Notes under the pieces: generated by a model
Database searches by the model: none
Told to the model about the DNA's origin: nothing
The model's input: the letters and a program-made list of their open reading frames with translations, nothing else
Shown: one piece after another, positions 10,886-23,775 of the stretch
Layout of the letters: every line of letters starts with the position of its first letter
Position numbering within the stretch: position 1 is the first letter of the stretch
Assembly (NCBI GenBank): GCA_019321725.1
Contig: CM033120.1
Location: 5,833,694-5,897,693 of the forward strand
DNA length: 64,000 nucleotides
From: Paulownia fortunei
Lineage: Eukaryota > Streptophyta > Magnoliopsida > Lamiales > Paulowniaceae
Direction: 5' to 3'
Made by a program: the position numbers and the translations under genes

Positions 10886-11915
10886 CTATAATTATATTTA
10901 TGTATAAATTAAATCTTAGTGGCCGATTTTATCCCATAAAATCAGTCACTATATTTATTTGTCTATAAATATGTTAATTAAATAAATCATATTTATTTAA
11001 TTTATTCTCTTCATATTTTAGTGGGCTTCTTAAGTGATCCATATTAATTTTGGGTTTGGACTCAAAAATCAAAAATCAATTCAATTGATTCAATTAATTT
11101 AATTTATTCCAATTGGGCTTCCTAATTAAATTAGGTCCAATTAAATAATCCAATTACTTAATTAAATAATTTAGTTTAACCATTAAATTAAATAGAACCC
11201 TTAATTAATTAATTAATTAATCAATATTAATTAATTAATTTCCAACCATTGGATAACATCTAAAATTAGAAATGTTACTTTCCATAAAGATGTGAGACCA
11301 TCTTAGGTTCACTACTAAGCTAGTAGTGGGCTTAAAATATTTGCAACTTATGAATAACAATTATTTTAATTAATTAATCCAATTAATTAATCCACTTGGA
11401 ATCAACTTCTTAATTCCAAGAACCTCACTACCTATGAAAACACCTAGCAAGTAATCATTGCAAACTAGTCTTAAGTGAAATAGCGACTAAAACTTATTTC
11501 AGTTGCAAGTACCATATACGATCTTTTCGACAACTAATCTCTCAATTGAATTTAGGGCATGGATTATAAGTCAAAACCCTAAATGATTCAATAACTGTGA
11601 TCCCATTACAACTTCCATTGATTCCTGATGAATCACGATTCATCCTGCCTTGGCTAAGGTATTTGAATCACGAACTATGAAAACACAGGAGATTCCCTTG
11701 TTTAAAAATAAAAGTATTGAATTCTATGTTGGCCACTGACAAACCTCCATGCGCACCAGTGCAATACCCAACATACCCCCTTTGTGATTATCAAGAAATC
11801 AGAAGATATATCAAAGTACTGAAGGATGCACACAAGTCTCAAGTCTAAGGACTAGTCGTGTACTATCGTAACATAGAAATTCTTGTTTCGACAGATACCA
11901 ACTGAGAATTTCTTG
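10121..11915 (-). repeat. Copia-1 3' LTR, terminal part
   Basis: The + strand starts TGTTGGTTTCGCTATAATCGC, the complement of the LTR's 3' end, and is colinear with the 5' LTR from 19104. It contains an (AT)n run at 10857-10885, longer than the matching run at about 19827-19846. It is cut at about 11911-11915 by a deletion joined to a Tekay-B LTR. Confidence 0.87.
10857..10885. repeat. (AT)n microsatellite
   Basis: About 14 uninterrupted AT units inside the copia LTR. The 5' LTR carries a shorter run at the same place. Confidence 0.95.
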
Positions 11916-11927
11916 CAACTGAGAATT

Positions 11928-14180
11928 ATCGTCGTACTCACCTACAATGCATAAACTATATGAGCTAACGCTCAATAAGTAAAGATTATGCATGTCAAAA
12001 AAATAATCCACAATATCAAGTCATGCATCTCAAATTGTTATGCCCACAATTCAATTTTATGCATCAAAATTATTTCTTTCTTGGGCCCCTGACTAACGCT
12101 ACTATCCCATGCACTGGAAAAGAGCTCTGTACACCACCATAATCCAATGGCCAATAATTATATAAGCATGAAAATCTATGCATACTTATACGCATTCAAA
12201 TCCATGCATGCAAACCTACAAATTAATGCATAAAACCATGCAAATCTATGCATGCTTCGGTGTACTAGTAGTGGTCAGCAAAATATTTCCCTTTTCTCAG
12301 GATCATGCCGTGCAATACAAGATTTATCACAATGCTCGTTATGATGCATGCACGTGCCAATGACAATGCCCATTTATGTATGCTCAATGGAGAGCCCTCT
12401 ACTATGCACATATGATTTATGATATTACATATAATTCATACATCTACTATGTCTATACATTATAGTTGTAAATGAATCTTTACTTACCTTTCACTTGGTT
12501 GGTGGTTTAGTCTAGATTTGTTTAGTATTCCTCTCTAATCTTAGATGTAAAATCACCTATAATATTACCCAACATCAATCACCATTCTCAATTTGGCAAG
12601 TTGAAAGTAAAAAATTGTATACTAAGACCTTAAACACCAAGCTATCTAGGTAACAATCAGGCTTTCACAAACTAGAACCCAATATAGTCCCTCAAATACC
12701 TTAATTTATCATCTTAAATACATGTAAACATCATGTAATTGAAGTATTATCACTCTAATAGCATGTACTTAATTGTTAGAATTTAATAGCAACATAGGCT
12801 GAAACACACTAAGTTATTAAATGGAACAAATTTTCACCTTTAATTTCCTTGTTGCCACATTAGGTTTCATAGACATTTTGACATCCTTAGGATTATTTAT
12901 TCACTCTAAAATTTTTACCACACGTAGATAACATCTAGAATAATATAATCATGCAATAAAGTTTCCAAAACACATGGGTCTAGGACCTATAATTCAGTCC
13001 CCTTCACAGCACATACTTTGGCAGTTTTGAGTGTTTCTTCAATATCATGCCCAATTTCTATTTCTAACCAATGAAAATTTATACCAATACTCTTAACCCA
13101 TATATAAACATGTATATGATGATAATTATAGGTTTTATTCAATATACCATACACGTTTGAAGCCTAAAACACAAGAATATAGCAAGGTGACAATTTCAAG
13201 TACAAGTGTTTTTCTATCAAATATTTTCGACCACAAACCCTTTATTTATGCGTCAAACAATATCTAATAACATCCTAACACATTTATAAATAATATTAAA
13301 ATCTTAATAAGCCAATAAACCTCAAAATAAATTTGAAAGTCATGCCAAACCCATAGGTTAAGCTCACCTTGCACAGTTTTCTACTTGAACTTGGTTATTT
13401 CTCCTTCCCTTTGCTTGTTTTGCCTCCTTTTTCGATTGGAATTACTTAGGACCTATTTGGAGAGCTTTTTCCATGTATTTAGAAGCTAAAATGGTTCAGA
13501 AGAAGGTTAAAGTCGTGGCTATTAGCTTAAGAGTGAAGTGCTAGCTTGATTAGTCTAAACATGAGGTGGCATGTAATGGTATATCTGATTTTCTCCGTTA
13601 TCTTGCAGCCCTAATCTTCTATGTCTCATATATTCTTATTTGGTTGTGACCTATCTTCATCATCATTCATTCCCGTAGCTAATTCCTATGTCCGTTCATT
13701 AGGTTCTTCACCCAAAAAATCATTAATTCTTGCCCGATTGATAAGTTTGTGCATTGATAGTGTTACAAACCTATGAACCTAGTTATATAACATTTAAATT
13801 ATAGTATTGTATGTCTAGTTGTCCCAAGTGTATGATTTAAATATACATATAATATTAAAATTCATGATCGAACCAACTCACTTTCTATAAACTTTTCGGT
13901 GACACCTTTCGAACTCCTAAGGTTACCATGTGTAACCTAACACTATTTACTATATTGATACCTAAATTTCTTCTTATCTCAATGCAAAATCAACCATTTA
14001 GGTTAGGGGATTCGATAATCAATACTGTGCGAGAGCTTCAAAATTAAGTTTAATGATTAAGAACGTCGTATAAAATAAAATGAATTATATGATGTCATAT
14101 CAATGCAAATAGGATGCAATTAATATGTAATACATGAATCATATTTGGCCATGTAAGTAGTAAGAGGCTCGGGTATCACA
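11928..14180 (-). repeat. truncated Tekay-B LTR (H) inside Copia-1 3' LTR
   Basis: Colinear with the solo LTR at 20873-23775 from its position 21252 onward, and ends with the intact LTR terminus GGGTATCACA at 14180. The first roughly 380 bases (the LTR's 3' end) are missing, together with roughly 220 bases of the copia LTR beside it. One deletion across the left boundary explains both losses. It could be a solo LTR or the remnant of a longer element. The short open frames inside (for example 12178-12363) look like chance. Confidence 0.87.
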
Positions 14181-14394
14181 ACATATTCCATGATCGCCAT
14201 CATATGCGCGACCATAACCTGTAGCTAAATTTGGTCTAAGAACTTTATCTAATGTGTAAAAATAAAAGATGTAAGATATAAGATAAAGAAAATGCCTTAT
14301 TTATTAATATGAATCCCAATAAGATTGTCTTTACAAAAGTAAAAGAGTATAATATGTCCAATCCAATTAGGGCGTTAGGCATCCTACTCTAACA
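14181..14394 (-). repeat. Copia-1 3' LTR, starting part
   Basis: The + strand ends GGCATCCTACTCTAACA at 14394, the complement of the LTR start TGTTAGAGTAGGATGCC. It follows the purine tract on the minus strand. Together with 10121-11915 it makes up the 3' LTR around the Tekay-B insertion. Confidence 0.87.
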
Positions 14395-14410
14395 ATCTCC
14401 CACTTGCCCT
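14395..14410 (-). promoter_or_regulatory. polypurine tract of Copia-1
   Basis: The minus strand reads AGGGCAAGTGGGAGAT immediately before the 3' LTR, the expected place for the plus-strand primer. It overlaps the last pol codon. Confidence 0.8.
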
Positions 14411-15600
14411 AGCTCCAATTGCCCATGTATATAAGGCCCATCTTCTCAAGATATCCATCAAATATCTTATGTGCTAAGGGCTTAGTAAGTGGGTTTGCTA
14501 CATTTACTGCTGAGGCAACTCGATCCACAATGATGTTGCCTCTACCAATGATCTCTCTAATCAAGTGATATCACTTCATTATGTGCTTGGATCTTTGATG
14601 AGATGTTGGCTCTTTTGCTTGCGCAATAGCTTCATTATTATCACAATAAATCATAATTGGATCAATAATGGATGGAACTACACCCAACCCTTGGATGATG
14701 TTTTTAATCCAAACAACTTCTTTTGCTGCATCTAATGCAACAATATATTCAGCTTTGGTGGTAGAGTCTACAGTCATCTCTTGATTAGAACTCTTCCAAC
14801 TGACCGCATCACCATTCAGGGTGAATATGTATCTAGACATAGATATTGAGTCATCTATATCGGACTGAAAACTAGAGTCTGAAAACTGATTAGATAACCA
14901 AGTCCTCATTGACTGCAACATCCTTACATCATTCCCAATGAGTAGGATATTATGAACGTAGAGCACAACAAATATAACTGCACTCCCACTAACCTTCTTG
15001 TAGACACATGGTTCATTCGGGTACTTATGAAAATCAAAAGTTTTGATCGTTTCATCAAATTGGATATTCCAACTCCTCAAAGCTTATGTGAGTCCATAAA
15101 TAGATCTTTGGAGCTTGCAAACCTTTTGCTCGTTCTCACTGGATATGAAGCCTTCTGGCTGCTTTATATAGATCTCTTCCTTAATCTTTCCATTAAGAAA
15201 AGCGATCTTCACATCTATTTTCCATATCTGATAGTCATAATATATAGATATGGCCAGTAGTATCCATATGGATTTAAGCATCGCTACTGGTGAAAAAGTT
15301 TCCTCATAATCAATTCCTTATTTCTAGTATAATCTTTTGCTACCAATCATGCCTTATAGGTCACTACCTCTCCATCTACTCCAAGCTTCCACTTGTAGAC
15401 CCATTTATAGCCAATGAGAACAATTCCCTGTGGTGGGTCCTCCAAAGTACATACTTTGTTGGAGTACATAGAGTCCAGTTCGGACTGCATAGCTTCTTAC
15501 CACTTCTTGGAGTCGATGTCAGACATGGCCTCTCTATAGCTTCTTAGATCATTATCAAAGGGGAGTCACTCTTCTTTGTTCTCTAACAACAAGTTGTACC
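14409..15600 (-). pseudogene. Copia-1 RT and RNase H, broken
   Basis: C-terminal part of the copia polyprotein. The RT N-terminal region (YKWVYKWKLGVDGE) lies at about 15290-15430. A stretch at 15084-15281 has IDVKIAFLNG and PEGF followed by VCKLQRSIYGL. At 14571-15080 the RT active site reads YVHN instead of YVDD, so both catalytic Asp of that motif are altered or lost. RNase H follows (DSTTKAEY, CDNNEAIAQAKEP). Between NQFS and DSSFQ the RT connection region seen at 7190-7630 is missing, fused in frame. The pol end MGLIYMGNWS and stop lie at 14409-14430. Several stops and frameshifts exclude function. Confidence 0.83.
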
Positions 15601-16631
15601 TCTTAGGTACCCTTGTGTCCCTTTCGGATCTTTGAAGAGATTGTGCTTTAGAGGGTCCAAAATCAGCTGGTGTACCATTTACTGCGTTAGTTGGGGTGTT
15701 CTGTGGTTCTTGAACCTCTTCAAGTTTTACGTTATCGCCACTTCCATTGGTTTTTTGGGCACAGCTTTAGATGGCACCTTATTTAATAGGTATGCCACTG
15801 TTTCTAAAGCATAGCCCCAGAATGAAAGAGGTAATGAAGTGAAACACATCATAGATTGAACCATGTCTAACATGGTTCAATTCCTGTGTTCCGTAACTCC
15901 TTTGAGTTGGAGAGTAGCAGAAGGAGTCTACTGTGAGAGAATCTCATTCTCTTTTAGATAATCTAAAAATTATGTGCTTAAGTATTCACCTCCTCTATCA
16001 GATCAAAGTGTTTTTATAATTAATCCAGTTTGTTTCTCTACTTCGATTTTGAATTCTTTAAACTTTTCAAATACTTCAGACTTGTACCTTAAAAGGTACA
16101 CATAACCATACATAGAGAAGTCATCGATAAAGGTTAAGAAGTAGTTATAGCTCCCATGGGCACTAACATTTAATGGCCCACATACATCTATATAGATCAA
16201 ATCCAATAGATGCTTGGCTTGCACCACTTGTCCAACAAATGGAGATTTGGTCATCTTTCCTTTGAGGTAGGATTCACATGTTGGCAGTTCTTGCTCTTTC
16301 ATTAGATCAAGCAATTGTGCCAATTTGTTAATCATTTTCTCATAAATATATCCTAATCTTGCGTGTCAGAGGCTCATGGAACTATGATTATCTAATTTTC
16401 TTTTATTTTATTGAATTGTGAAAATTGAATTATGGGGAGTAATAGTATATAAACAATTCGTTAAAGAACCATAATAGATAAAATAAGAACGTTTGAAAAT
16501 GGAACAATTTCCATTATCAATGATAAATCTAAAACATTCTCTATCCAAAACTTGTATAGAGATAATGTTCTTAATAATATCCGAAATAAAAAGACAATTG
16601 TTTAAAACTATTACATAACCATTCTCTAAAG
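15601..16631 (-). pseudogene. Copia-1 integrase, broken
   Basis: The open stretch at 16003-16335 carries the copia integrase core start (DLIYIDVCGPLN, then FIDDFSMYGYVYLL). Just upstream on the minus strand is the zinc-binding region (HARLGYI ... CESYLKGKMTKSPF); the second Cys of the usual CxxC is Tyr here. The rest (15601-16002) reads only in fragments with stops. Integrase lies between protease and RT, which is the copia order. The family would insert cDNA into the host chromosome; this copy cannot. Confidence 0.78.
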
Positions 16632-17612
16632 CTAGATTAAGGTCCTTATAGCTAATGCATCAACTCTTGCTCCATTCCCTATCCTATGGACTGTCTCTCC
16701 TCCATTCAGCTTCCTACTTCTTGCCATTATCTGCAAATCATTGCAGATATGTGAGCCACAACTGGTATCTAATACCCAAGAAGTATTGTTAACTGACAAG
16801 TTAACTTCAACAAAATATATACCTGGACTCTTCAGGCTTGCAAGATACTCCTTGCAATTCCTCTTCCAGTGCCCTAGTTTGTCGCAGTAATGACACTTGT
16901 CATTGGCTTGAGAAGAAACCTTTTTGACACCGCCCTTAGCTTTCAGCTTGTTGGGTTTAGAGGAACCCTTTCCTTTCTTCTGTCTTTTCTTGGGGCTTTT
17001 TAGCCATTGATTCGAAAAAAGATCCAACAAGTAGAACCGTCTTTAACATGTTCACAAGCTCAACGAGACTAGTCTCCATGTTGTGCATGTTAAAGTTGAC
17101 AACAAAGGTGTCAAATGATGGAGACTGAGATTGCAATAGAAGGTCTGTATAGAGTTCGTTTTCCATAACGACTCCAAGGGACGCCAACCTTTCAATAAAG
17201 GCTATCATCTTCAATCCATGATCATGGACTGAAGAGCCCTCAGTCATACGACATCTGAAAAGCTCTTTTGAGATCTGATATCTTGTCTGCCGAGTTCTTT
17301 TACCATACAACTCTTTTAGGTGAATGAGGATCCCATAAGTAGTATCTTGACTTTGTTATACCTTTGCAGCTCATTTGACATCGATGCTAGCATGTAGCAT
17401 CAAGCTTGTAGATTATCATCAACATGACGTAAGTAATCTGCATAATTCTCTAAAGTAATATCCTCCAGTAGAACTGAAAGAGGCATAGTTTCGAGGACAT
17501 ATGCCCTCTTCTCCAACTAAAGAACTATCTTCAGGTTTTTGAGTCAATCGACAAAGTTAGGTCCAGTTAATTTGTTTTGTTCAAAGATTTTTGCAAGTGG
17601 ATTCCTTGTCAT
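16632..17612 (-). pseudogene. Copia-1 gag and protease, broken
   Basis: The likely gag start is the minus-strand ATG at 17612-17610 (MTRNPLAKIFEQNKL), soon followed by a TGA where Trp is expected. The open stretch at 16957-17310 is the copia gag domain (UBN2-like), and 16632-17030 continues after a frameshift with a CCHC knuckle CHYCDKLGHWKRNC and then the protease. The protease site reads LDTS where LDTG is usual, followed by CGSHIC, a typical copia context. The gag-to-protease order fits copia. Frameshifts and stops show it is dead. Confidence 0.83.
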
Positions 17613-19090
17613 TTTAGTAGAATAATCTACAAAACATGCACAAAGTAGAAAATGAGTAAACTATGGGAAAAAACATATTCATTTAATATAAGGTCTTTAA
17701 CACTAAATGTCTCCCACTATTTTCGTTCAATTCCATCACCCTTAATGGAATTTCGAGAAATTAAATTTTCTAGTGAGCTTGAGGTCCAATGAAAATATTT
17801 CATACCCCAATTTTATGAGCCCTTGAAATATTTCTATCGGTAGTAACTCTTTGACAATTGTATCACTATAACACCCTCAAGTTTGTTTTGCCGCACCACT
17901 TCCCATATACCCCAATTTTATGAGCCCATATGGTACTAAGTGTCAAACAATACCCATCAAATATTCGTGTAGATAGAGCATCAAGATGTCCCACGACTCA
18001 TGGCCAACATAACACAAGACCACCCCACGACTCATGATCAGTGATCAAGTATGGTAGCGGTCGTCATGTCTCTATCTTTGATGCTATGCATGAAATGATA
18101 AGTCCTACCTAACTTGCCCATTTTTGTTTGAAATCAAATTTTCAAAAAATTCTTTTACTTAATTTTAGTATATTAAGTGGGATTTAATTTTATCCAAAAC
18201 CTCATCATAATTTAGATTAAGTTGGTTATTTAATGCATGACATCATAATATAATTTCGCAAGCATAAAAATATTAAATAAAATCCTAAGCATGCATCTAA
18301 TACATACTTAAATAAATGGATGATCATGAACCAGTCCTATGCGGTACATTTGAGCCAAAAATGGACATAAGGTCTGTCTAAGGGTAATAAAATGGAATAG
18401 AACCTATTCTATTACATAATTGTATCCTATACAAATATGGACCTTCTTTGGAACCTCCTTTTTGATTCTCCTTCGTCTTCCAAAGAAAAAGAAAAAGCTC
18501 ACCATCTATTCTACTCCTTACAGAAAATAAAATAACTTACATAAATGAAATAAAAGGCTAACAGGACCTATTTTAAAACCTAAAAACATTAAATAAAAGC
18601 AATCACATTGGTCCAATGGCTCATGATCATCCCATACATGTTCATAATTAACATCATATGTAATTATCAAAATATGTAAATTTACTAAATTGTTAAACGT
18701 AATTTTTTTAACTTGGTATAATTTTTAATTGCTTGAAAAATAATTTTTCAGAAATAATTAAAATTAACATTTAATTTTAACATTCTAGAAAATAATAAAA
18801 AAAGGGACTTGGAAACGACATGACGTGCAACGCCACTACTACCCGTCAGGCGCACGCATTGTCGGGCACCTAGCATTGGGTACCGGGTGCCTGCGCGCGC
18901 AGCCATCGGGTGTCTGACATCACCCTTTTTTTATTTTCATATTTAAACAATTTAACTAAGCAATTAAAATTATTCCAATTAAAAATTTCTGAATATATGC
19001 AAAATCAAAATTTACATAATTAAGATTAATTTAAACAATTTAAAAACATGCATTCATAAATCCAAAATTCACTAAATAAGCAAAATCGTA
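17613..19090 (-). other. Copia-1 5' leader, about 1.5 kb, no gene seen
   Basis: Untranslated region between PBS and gag. It is AT-rich except for a GC-rich island at about 18818-18925 that contains a possible hairpin (GGCACC at 18865-18870 with GGTGCC at 18886-18891). A tandem-like phrase (CCCCAATTTTATGAGCCC) occurs at about 17804 and 17911. No convincing coding frame. Confidence 0.6.
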
Positions 19091-19102
19091 GCTCTGATAC
19101 CA
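19091..19102 (-). promoter_or_regulatory. Copia-1 primer-binding site, initiator-Met tRNA
   Basis: The plus strand is GCTCTGATACCA, so the minus strand is TGGTATCAGAGC, one base from the 5' LTR boundary at 19104. The same primer type is used by the Tekay elements in this window. Confidence 0.92.
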
Positions 19103-19103
19103 T

Positions 19104-20872
19104 TGTTAGATTCGCTATAATCGCAGGGGTGTAAGCAGTAGAAAATTAAAATTTTATCAAATATAAATTTAACCCCTCGATTCGAAAGTGTTTTTAACAA
19201 TCGCGCTTATTCAAGTAAATATATAAATAATTATTAAATTTGGATTATACCTTCTATGCACTCCAGTTGTTGTAGGGAATGAAGTAATCAATTGCTTATC
19301 CTGGACTATTAGAACTCATAGGGATACAAGTATCTCCCCTCTATCAGGTCCACAATATGGAAGAGCAACACTAATCAAAAGAATTCACTAGTATCCTTTT
19401 AATTGTTTACTAATCTAAAACCGAAGTAAATTTTCAAGAACAATAAAGATTGATTCTTTAAGTTTTTGAAATAATAATATGAAGAGAATAACAAGAAACT
19501 AATTTTCTTTTTACATATTTTCTTTTCTTGGAGAGTAAAATAGAAAACTTTAAATAAAATAATTTTTGCTTAAATTTTCTGATTAATTATGTAATTTTCA
19601 TCCCTTATATATATAGGACTGAAAATTTTAATCCCTTTCTAACTCTTGAAAAGTTTTTTAATTTTCAACTAGTTCAAAACTTTATATTGGAAGGATTCCA
19701 AATCTTCCAAGAACTCTTCTTTTTTCTCTCTCCTATTGTATGTGGACTAATTTGAGACTACATTAATCATCAAAATTGTCTACATACATTATTGATATTA
19801 ATTTGAACTCTTTAAATAATATCAAGATATATATATATATATATATCATATATACACTATAATTAATTTATATATAAATTAAATCTTAGTGCCCGATTTT
19901 ATCTCATAAAATCGCTCACTATATTTATTTATCTATAAATATGTTAATGAAATAAATTATATTTATTTAATTTATTCTCTTCATATTTTAGTGGACTTCT
20001 TAAGTGATTTATATTAATTTTGGGTTTGGACTCAAAAATCCAAAATCAATTCAATTGATTCAATCCCAATTTTATCAATCAAATTAATTAATTTAATTTA
20101 CTCCAATTGGTCTTCCTAATCAAACTAGGTCCAATTAAATAATTTAATTACTTAATTGAATAATTTAGTTTAACCATTAAAAAAAATAGAACCCTTGATT
20201 AATTAATTAATCAATATTAATTAATTAATTTTCAACCATTGGATAAAATCTAAAATTAGAAATTCTACTTTCTATAAAGATGTGTGACCCTTTTAGGTTC
20301 ACCACTAATCTAATAGTGGGCTTACAATATTTGCAACTTATGAATAATAATTATTTCAATTAACTAATCCAATTAATTAATCCGCTTGGAATCAACTCCT
20401 TAATTCCAAGAACCTCACTATCCATGAAAACACCTACAAAGTAATCATGACAAACTAATCTTAGGTGAAATAGCGAGTAAACCTATTTTAGTTGTGAGTA
20501 CCATACACGTACGATCCTTTCAACAACTAACCTCCCAATTGAATCTAGGACATAGATTATAAGTCAAAACTCTAAATGATTCAATAACTATGATCATATT
20601 TAAAGTTCCATTAATTCTTGATGAATCACGATTCATCCTGCCTTAACCATGGTCTTTGAATCACAAACTATGAAAATACAGGAGATTTCCTTGTTTAAAA
20701 AGAAAAGTGTCGAATTCTATGTTGGCTATTGACAAACCTCCATGCGCACCAGTGGAATACCCAACATACCCCATTTATGATTGTCAAGCAATTAAAAGAT
20801 ATATCAAAGTGCTGCAGGATACACACAAAGCTACCATCGTGCCTCAAGTCTGAGGACTAGTCGTGTACTATC
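19104..20872 (-). repeat. Copia-1 5' LTR, part 1
   Basis: The + strand starts TGTTAGATTCGCTATAATCGC next to the PBS and is colinear with 10121-11877. It is interrupted at CTATC (20868-20872) by a Tekay-B solo LTR. It contains the first part of a 248-bp tandem unit starting at 20707. Confidence 0.9.
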
Positions 20873-23775
20873 TGTAACACCCCCATTCCTACACAACCAT
20901 ATATATTGTATAATTTGACATGATAGAACCTGTGTGCATGCATGGAATATATTTTTTTGTAACACTTTAAGAAAAGACATATCACTTCTTACATACACAA
21001 CCCTGTTTAAAATAGAAGGATCAGTATTTATATAAAAACACAACACCCATAACGACCACAATATTTACATACTTATTTACAGTAAAGTTTTAAAAGAGAA
21101 ATATAGTACCAATCTAAAAACATAATACACCAGACTCAAAATATAACAAGCCAACAAAATAGCCCAACAGGTCGTCATCCATGTACACACTCCCTCAAAC
21201 ACCTGCAGGAGCTCCAACAGCCGACCAACCAGCTAAAGATGCTTCAAGCATCGTCGTACTCACCTACAATGCATAAACTATATGAGCTAACGCTCAGCAA
21301 GTAAAGATTATGCATGTCAAAGAATAATCCACAATATCAAGTCATGCAACTCAAAATGCTATGCTCACAATGCAATTTTATGCATCAAAATATTTCTCTC
21401 AAAATCATTTCTTTCTTGGGCCCCTGACCAACGCTACTATCCCATGCACCGGAAAAGAGCTCTGTACACCGCCATAATCCAATGGCCAATAATCATATAA
21501 GCATGCAAATCCATGCATACTCATACGCATGCAAATCCATGCATACTCATACGCATGCAAATCCATGCACGCGAACTTGCAAATCCATGCATAAAACTAT
21601 GCAAATCCATGCATGCTTCGATGCACTAGTAGTGGTCAGCAAAATATTTTTCTTTCTCTGAATCATGCCGTGCAATGCAAGATTTATCACAATGCTCGTA
21701 TATGATGCATGCACATGCTAATGACAATGCCCATGTATGTATGCTCAATGGAGAGCCTCTACTATGCACATATGATTTATGATATCACATATAATTCACA
21801 CATCTACTATGTCTATGCATTGTGGTTGCAAATGAATCTTTACTTACCTTTCACTTGGTTGGTGGCTTAGTCTAAATTTGTTTAGTATTCCTCTCCAACC
21901 TTAGATGTAAAATAGCCTGTAATATTACCCAACATCAAGCACCATTCCCAATTTGGCAAGTTGAAAGCACAAAATCTCATACTAGACCTTAAACACCAAG
22001 CTATAAGCTAACAATCAAGCTTTCACAAACTAGAACCCAATATAGCCCCTCAAATACCTCAATTTCTCATCTTAAATGCATGCAAACATCATGTAATTGA
22101 AGTATTATAACTCTAATAGCATGTACCTAATTGTTAACACTCAATAGCAACATATCAAGGTTGAAACATGCTAAGTGATCAAATGTGGCAGATTCACATT
22201 TTCATATTTTCTTGCTGTCAAGTTTAGTTGCATGATAATTTTAACATCCCTAAGCATATCCAATCACTCCCAAATTTTTACCACACTTATATAACATGTA
22301 TATAAATGTAACCATATCATATAATTTCTAAAAATCACGGATATATCTTCCCAAGTTCAGCTCTCTTCACGACATACTGAAACAGATTGTTTCCTACCGT
22401 GACAGTTTTGCACACTTCATGACATTAATGGTTTTGGCACCCTTAAGTATATTCAATCACTCCAAACGTTTCACCATACTTAGATAGCATACATAAGGAG
22501 ACAACCAGGTTATATTATTACCAAAAATAATGGATTTAGCGCCCTTAATTCAGTTTCCTTCACAGCACACCAAAACAGATTTTGCTATTTTGGCAGTTTG
22601 AGTGTTTCTCCAATATCATTCTCTATTTCAATTTCCAACTGATAAAACTTCATTCCAATACTCTTAACTCATATATGGTCATATAAATGGTAATAATTAT
22701 AGGTTTTATTCAACATACCATACACTTTTGAAGCCTAAAACACAAGAAAACAGTAAGATGACAGTTTTTGCCACAAGTATTTCCTATTAAGTGTTTGTGA
22801 TCAAAAACCCTTTCTTTGTGCACCAAAGTCTAACTAAAAACTTCCTAACACTTTTATAAGAGATATTGAAAGCTTAATAAACCATAAAACCATTCATAAT
22901 AATCTGAAAACCAAAGGAAAAACCGTAGATAAGTGTTACCTATGCAGATTTTGAGGCTAAATTGATGGTAATCACTTCTTCTTTGCTTTTCTTGCTTTTA
23001 TTTCAACTTGGAATCAATTTGGATCACTTGGAGACCTTAAGGTGTGTGTTTGGAAGATGAAAATGGCTGAAATGAGGGTCTGGTCGTTGCTTAAGGGTGA
23101 AGGGTTTGAGGTGTTAGCTTGAGATGTTAGCTTAAGCTTAATAAGAAAGCATGAGGTGGCAAGTAAATGGCAAAATCTGATTTTCTCCCTTATCTTGCAG
23201 CCCTAATCTTGTGTGTCTCACCTATTTTTATTTGGTTGCAACCTATCTTAATCACCATTCATTCCCATAGGTAATTCCTATGTCCGTTCATTCGATCTCC
23301 AAACCGATTCGCATCCGATTCTTAAAGAATTATCTAGTTTGCATTTCTAAAATCATATGCACATAAGGGCCTTGTAATATGACACTTAAATCATATTATA
23401 TCATGTCCAATATCCCAAGTATGCTAATTTACAAATATATACTTTTGAAATAACTTGATCAAATTAAATTAAACCGTATAAGGTTACTAGTAACACTTTT
23501 AGCACTTCCAAAATTATAACCTATATATCCCATCTATATCTAATATTGATCCACCTCATTTTATTCTTATTTCAATATAAAATCAACTACTTAGATTAAG
23601 AAATTCAATAACTAATATCGTGCAAGAGCTTCAGAATTAAGTTTAATATTCAAGAATGTCGTATAAAATGAAATAAATTATGCAATGTCAATAGAAATGC
23701 AAATAGCATATAAATTAACATGTAATGCATGAATCATATTTGGCCATGTGAGTAGTAAGAGGCTCGGGTATCACA
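20873..23775 (-). repeat. Tekay-B solo LTR (I), 2.9 kb
   Basis: Complete LTR in minus orientation: the + strand starts TGTAACACCCCC and ends GGGTATCACA. It is flanked by a perfect 5-bp TSD, CTATC (20868-20872 and 23776-23780). No internal region is present, so it arose by LTR-LTR recombination. It contains the conserved TATATAAA block (about 21030) and a dense CATGCA cluster (about 21500-21616). Confidence 0.94.
21500..21616. repeat. CATGCA (RY-type) and ATGCAAAT cluster in Tekay-B LTR
   Basis: I count eight CATGCA and four ATGCAAAT in about 120 bases, in a loose tandem of ATGCAAATCCATGCATAC-like units. The same cluster is in the other Tekay-B LTRs (about 12170-12255, 37500-37595, 46300-46400, 51790-51890). 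CATGCA is the RY motif bound by plant B3 transcription factors; a role here is inference. Confidence 0.75.

Noticed and set aside
21490..21620. CRISPR-like regular repeat
   Set aside because: Units are imperfect, without unique spacers, in a plant LTR; a motif cluster is the better reading.
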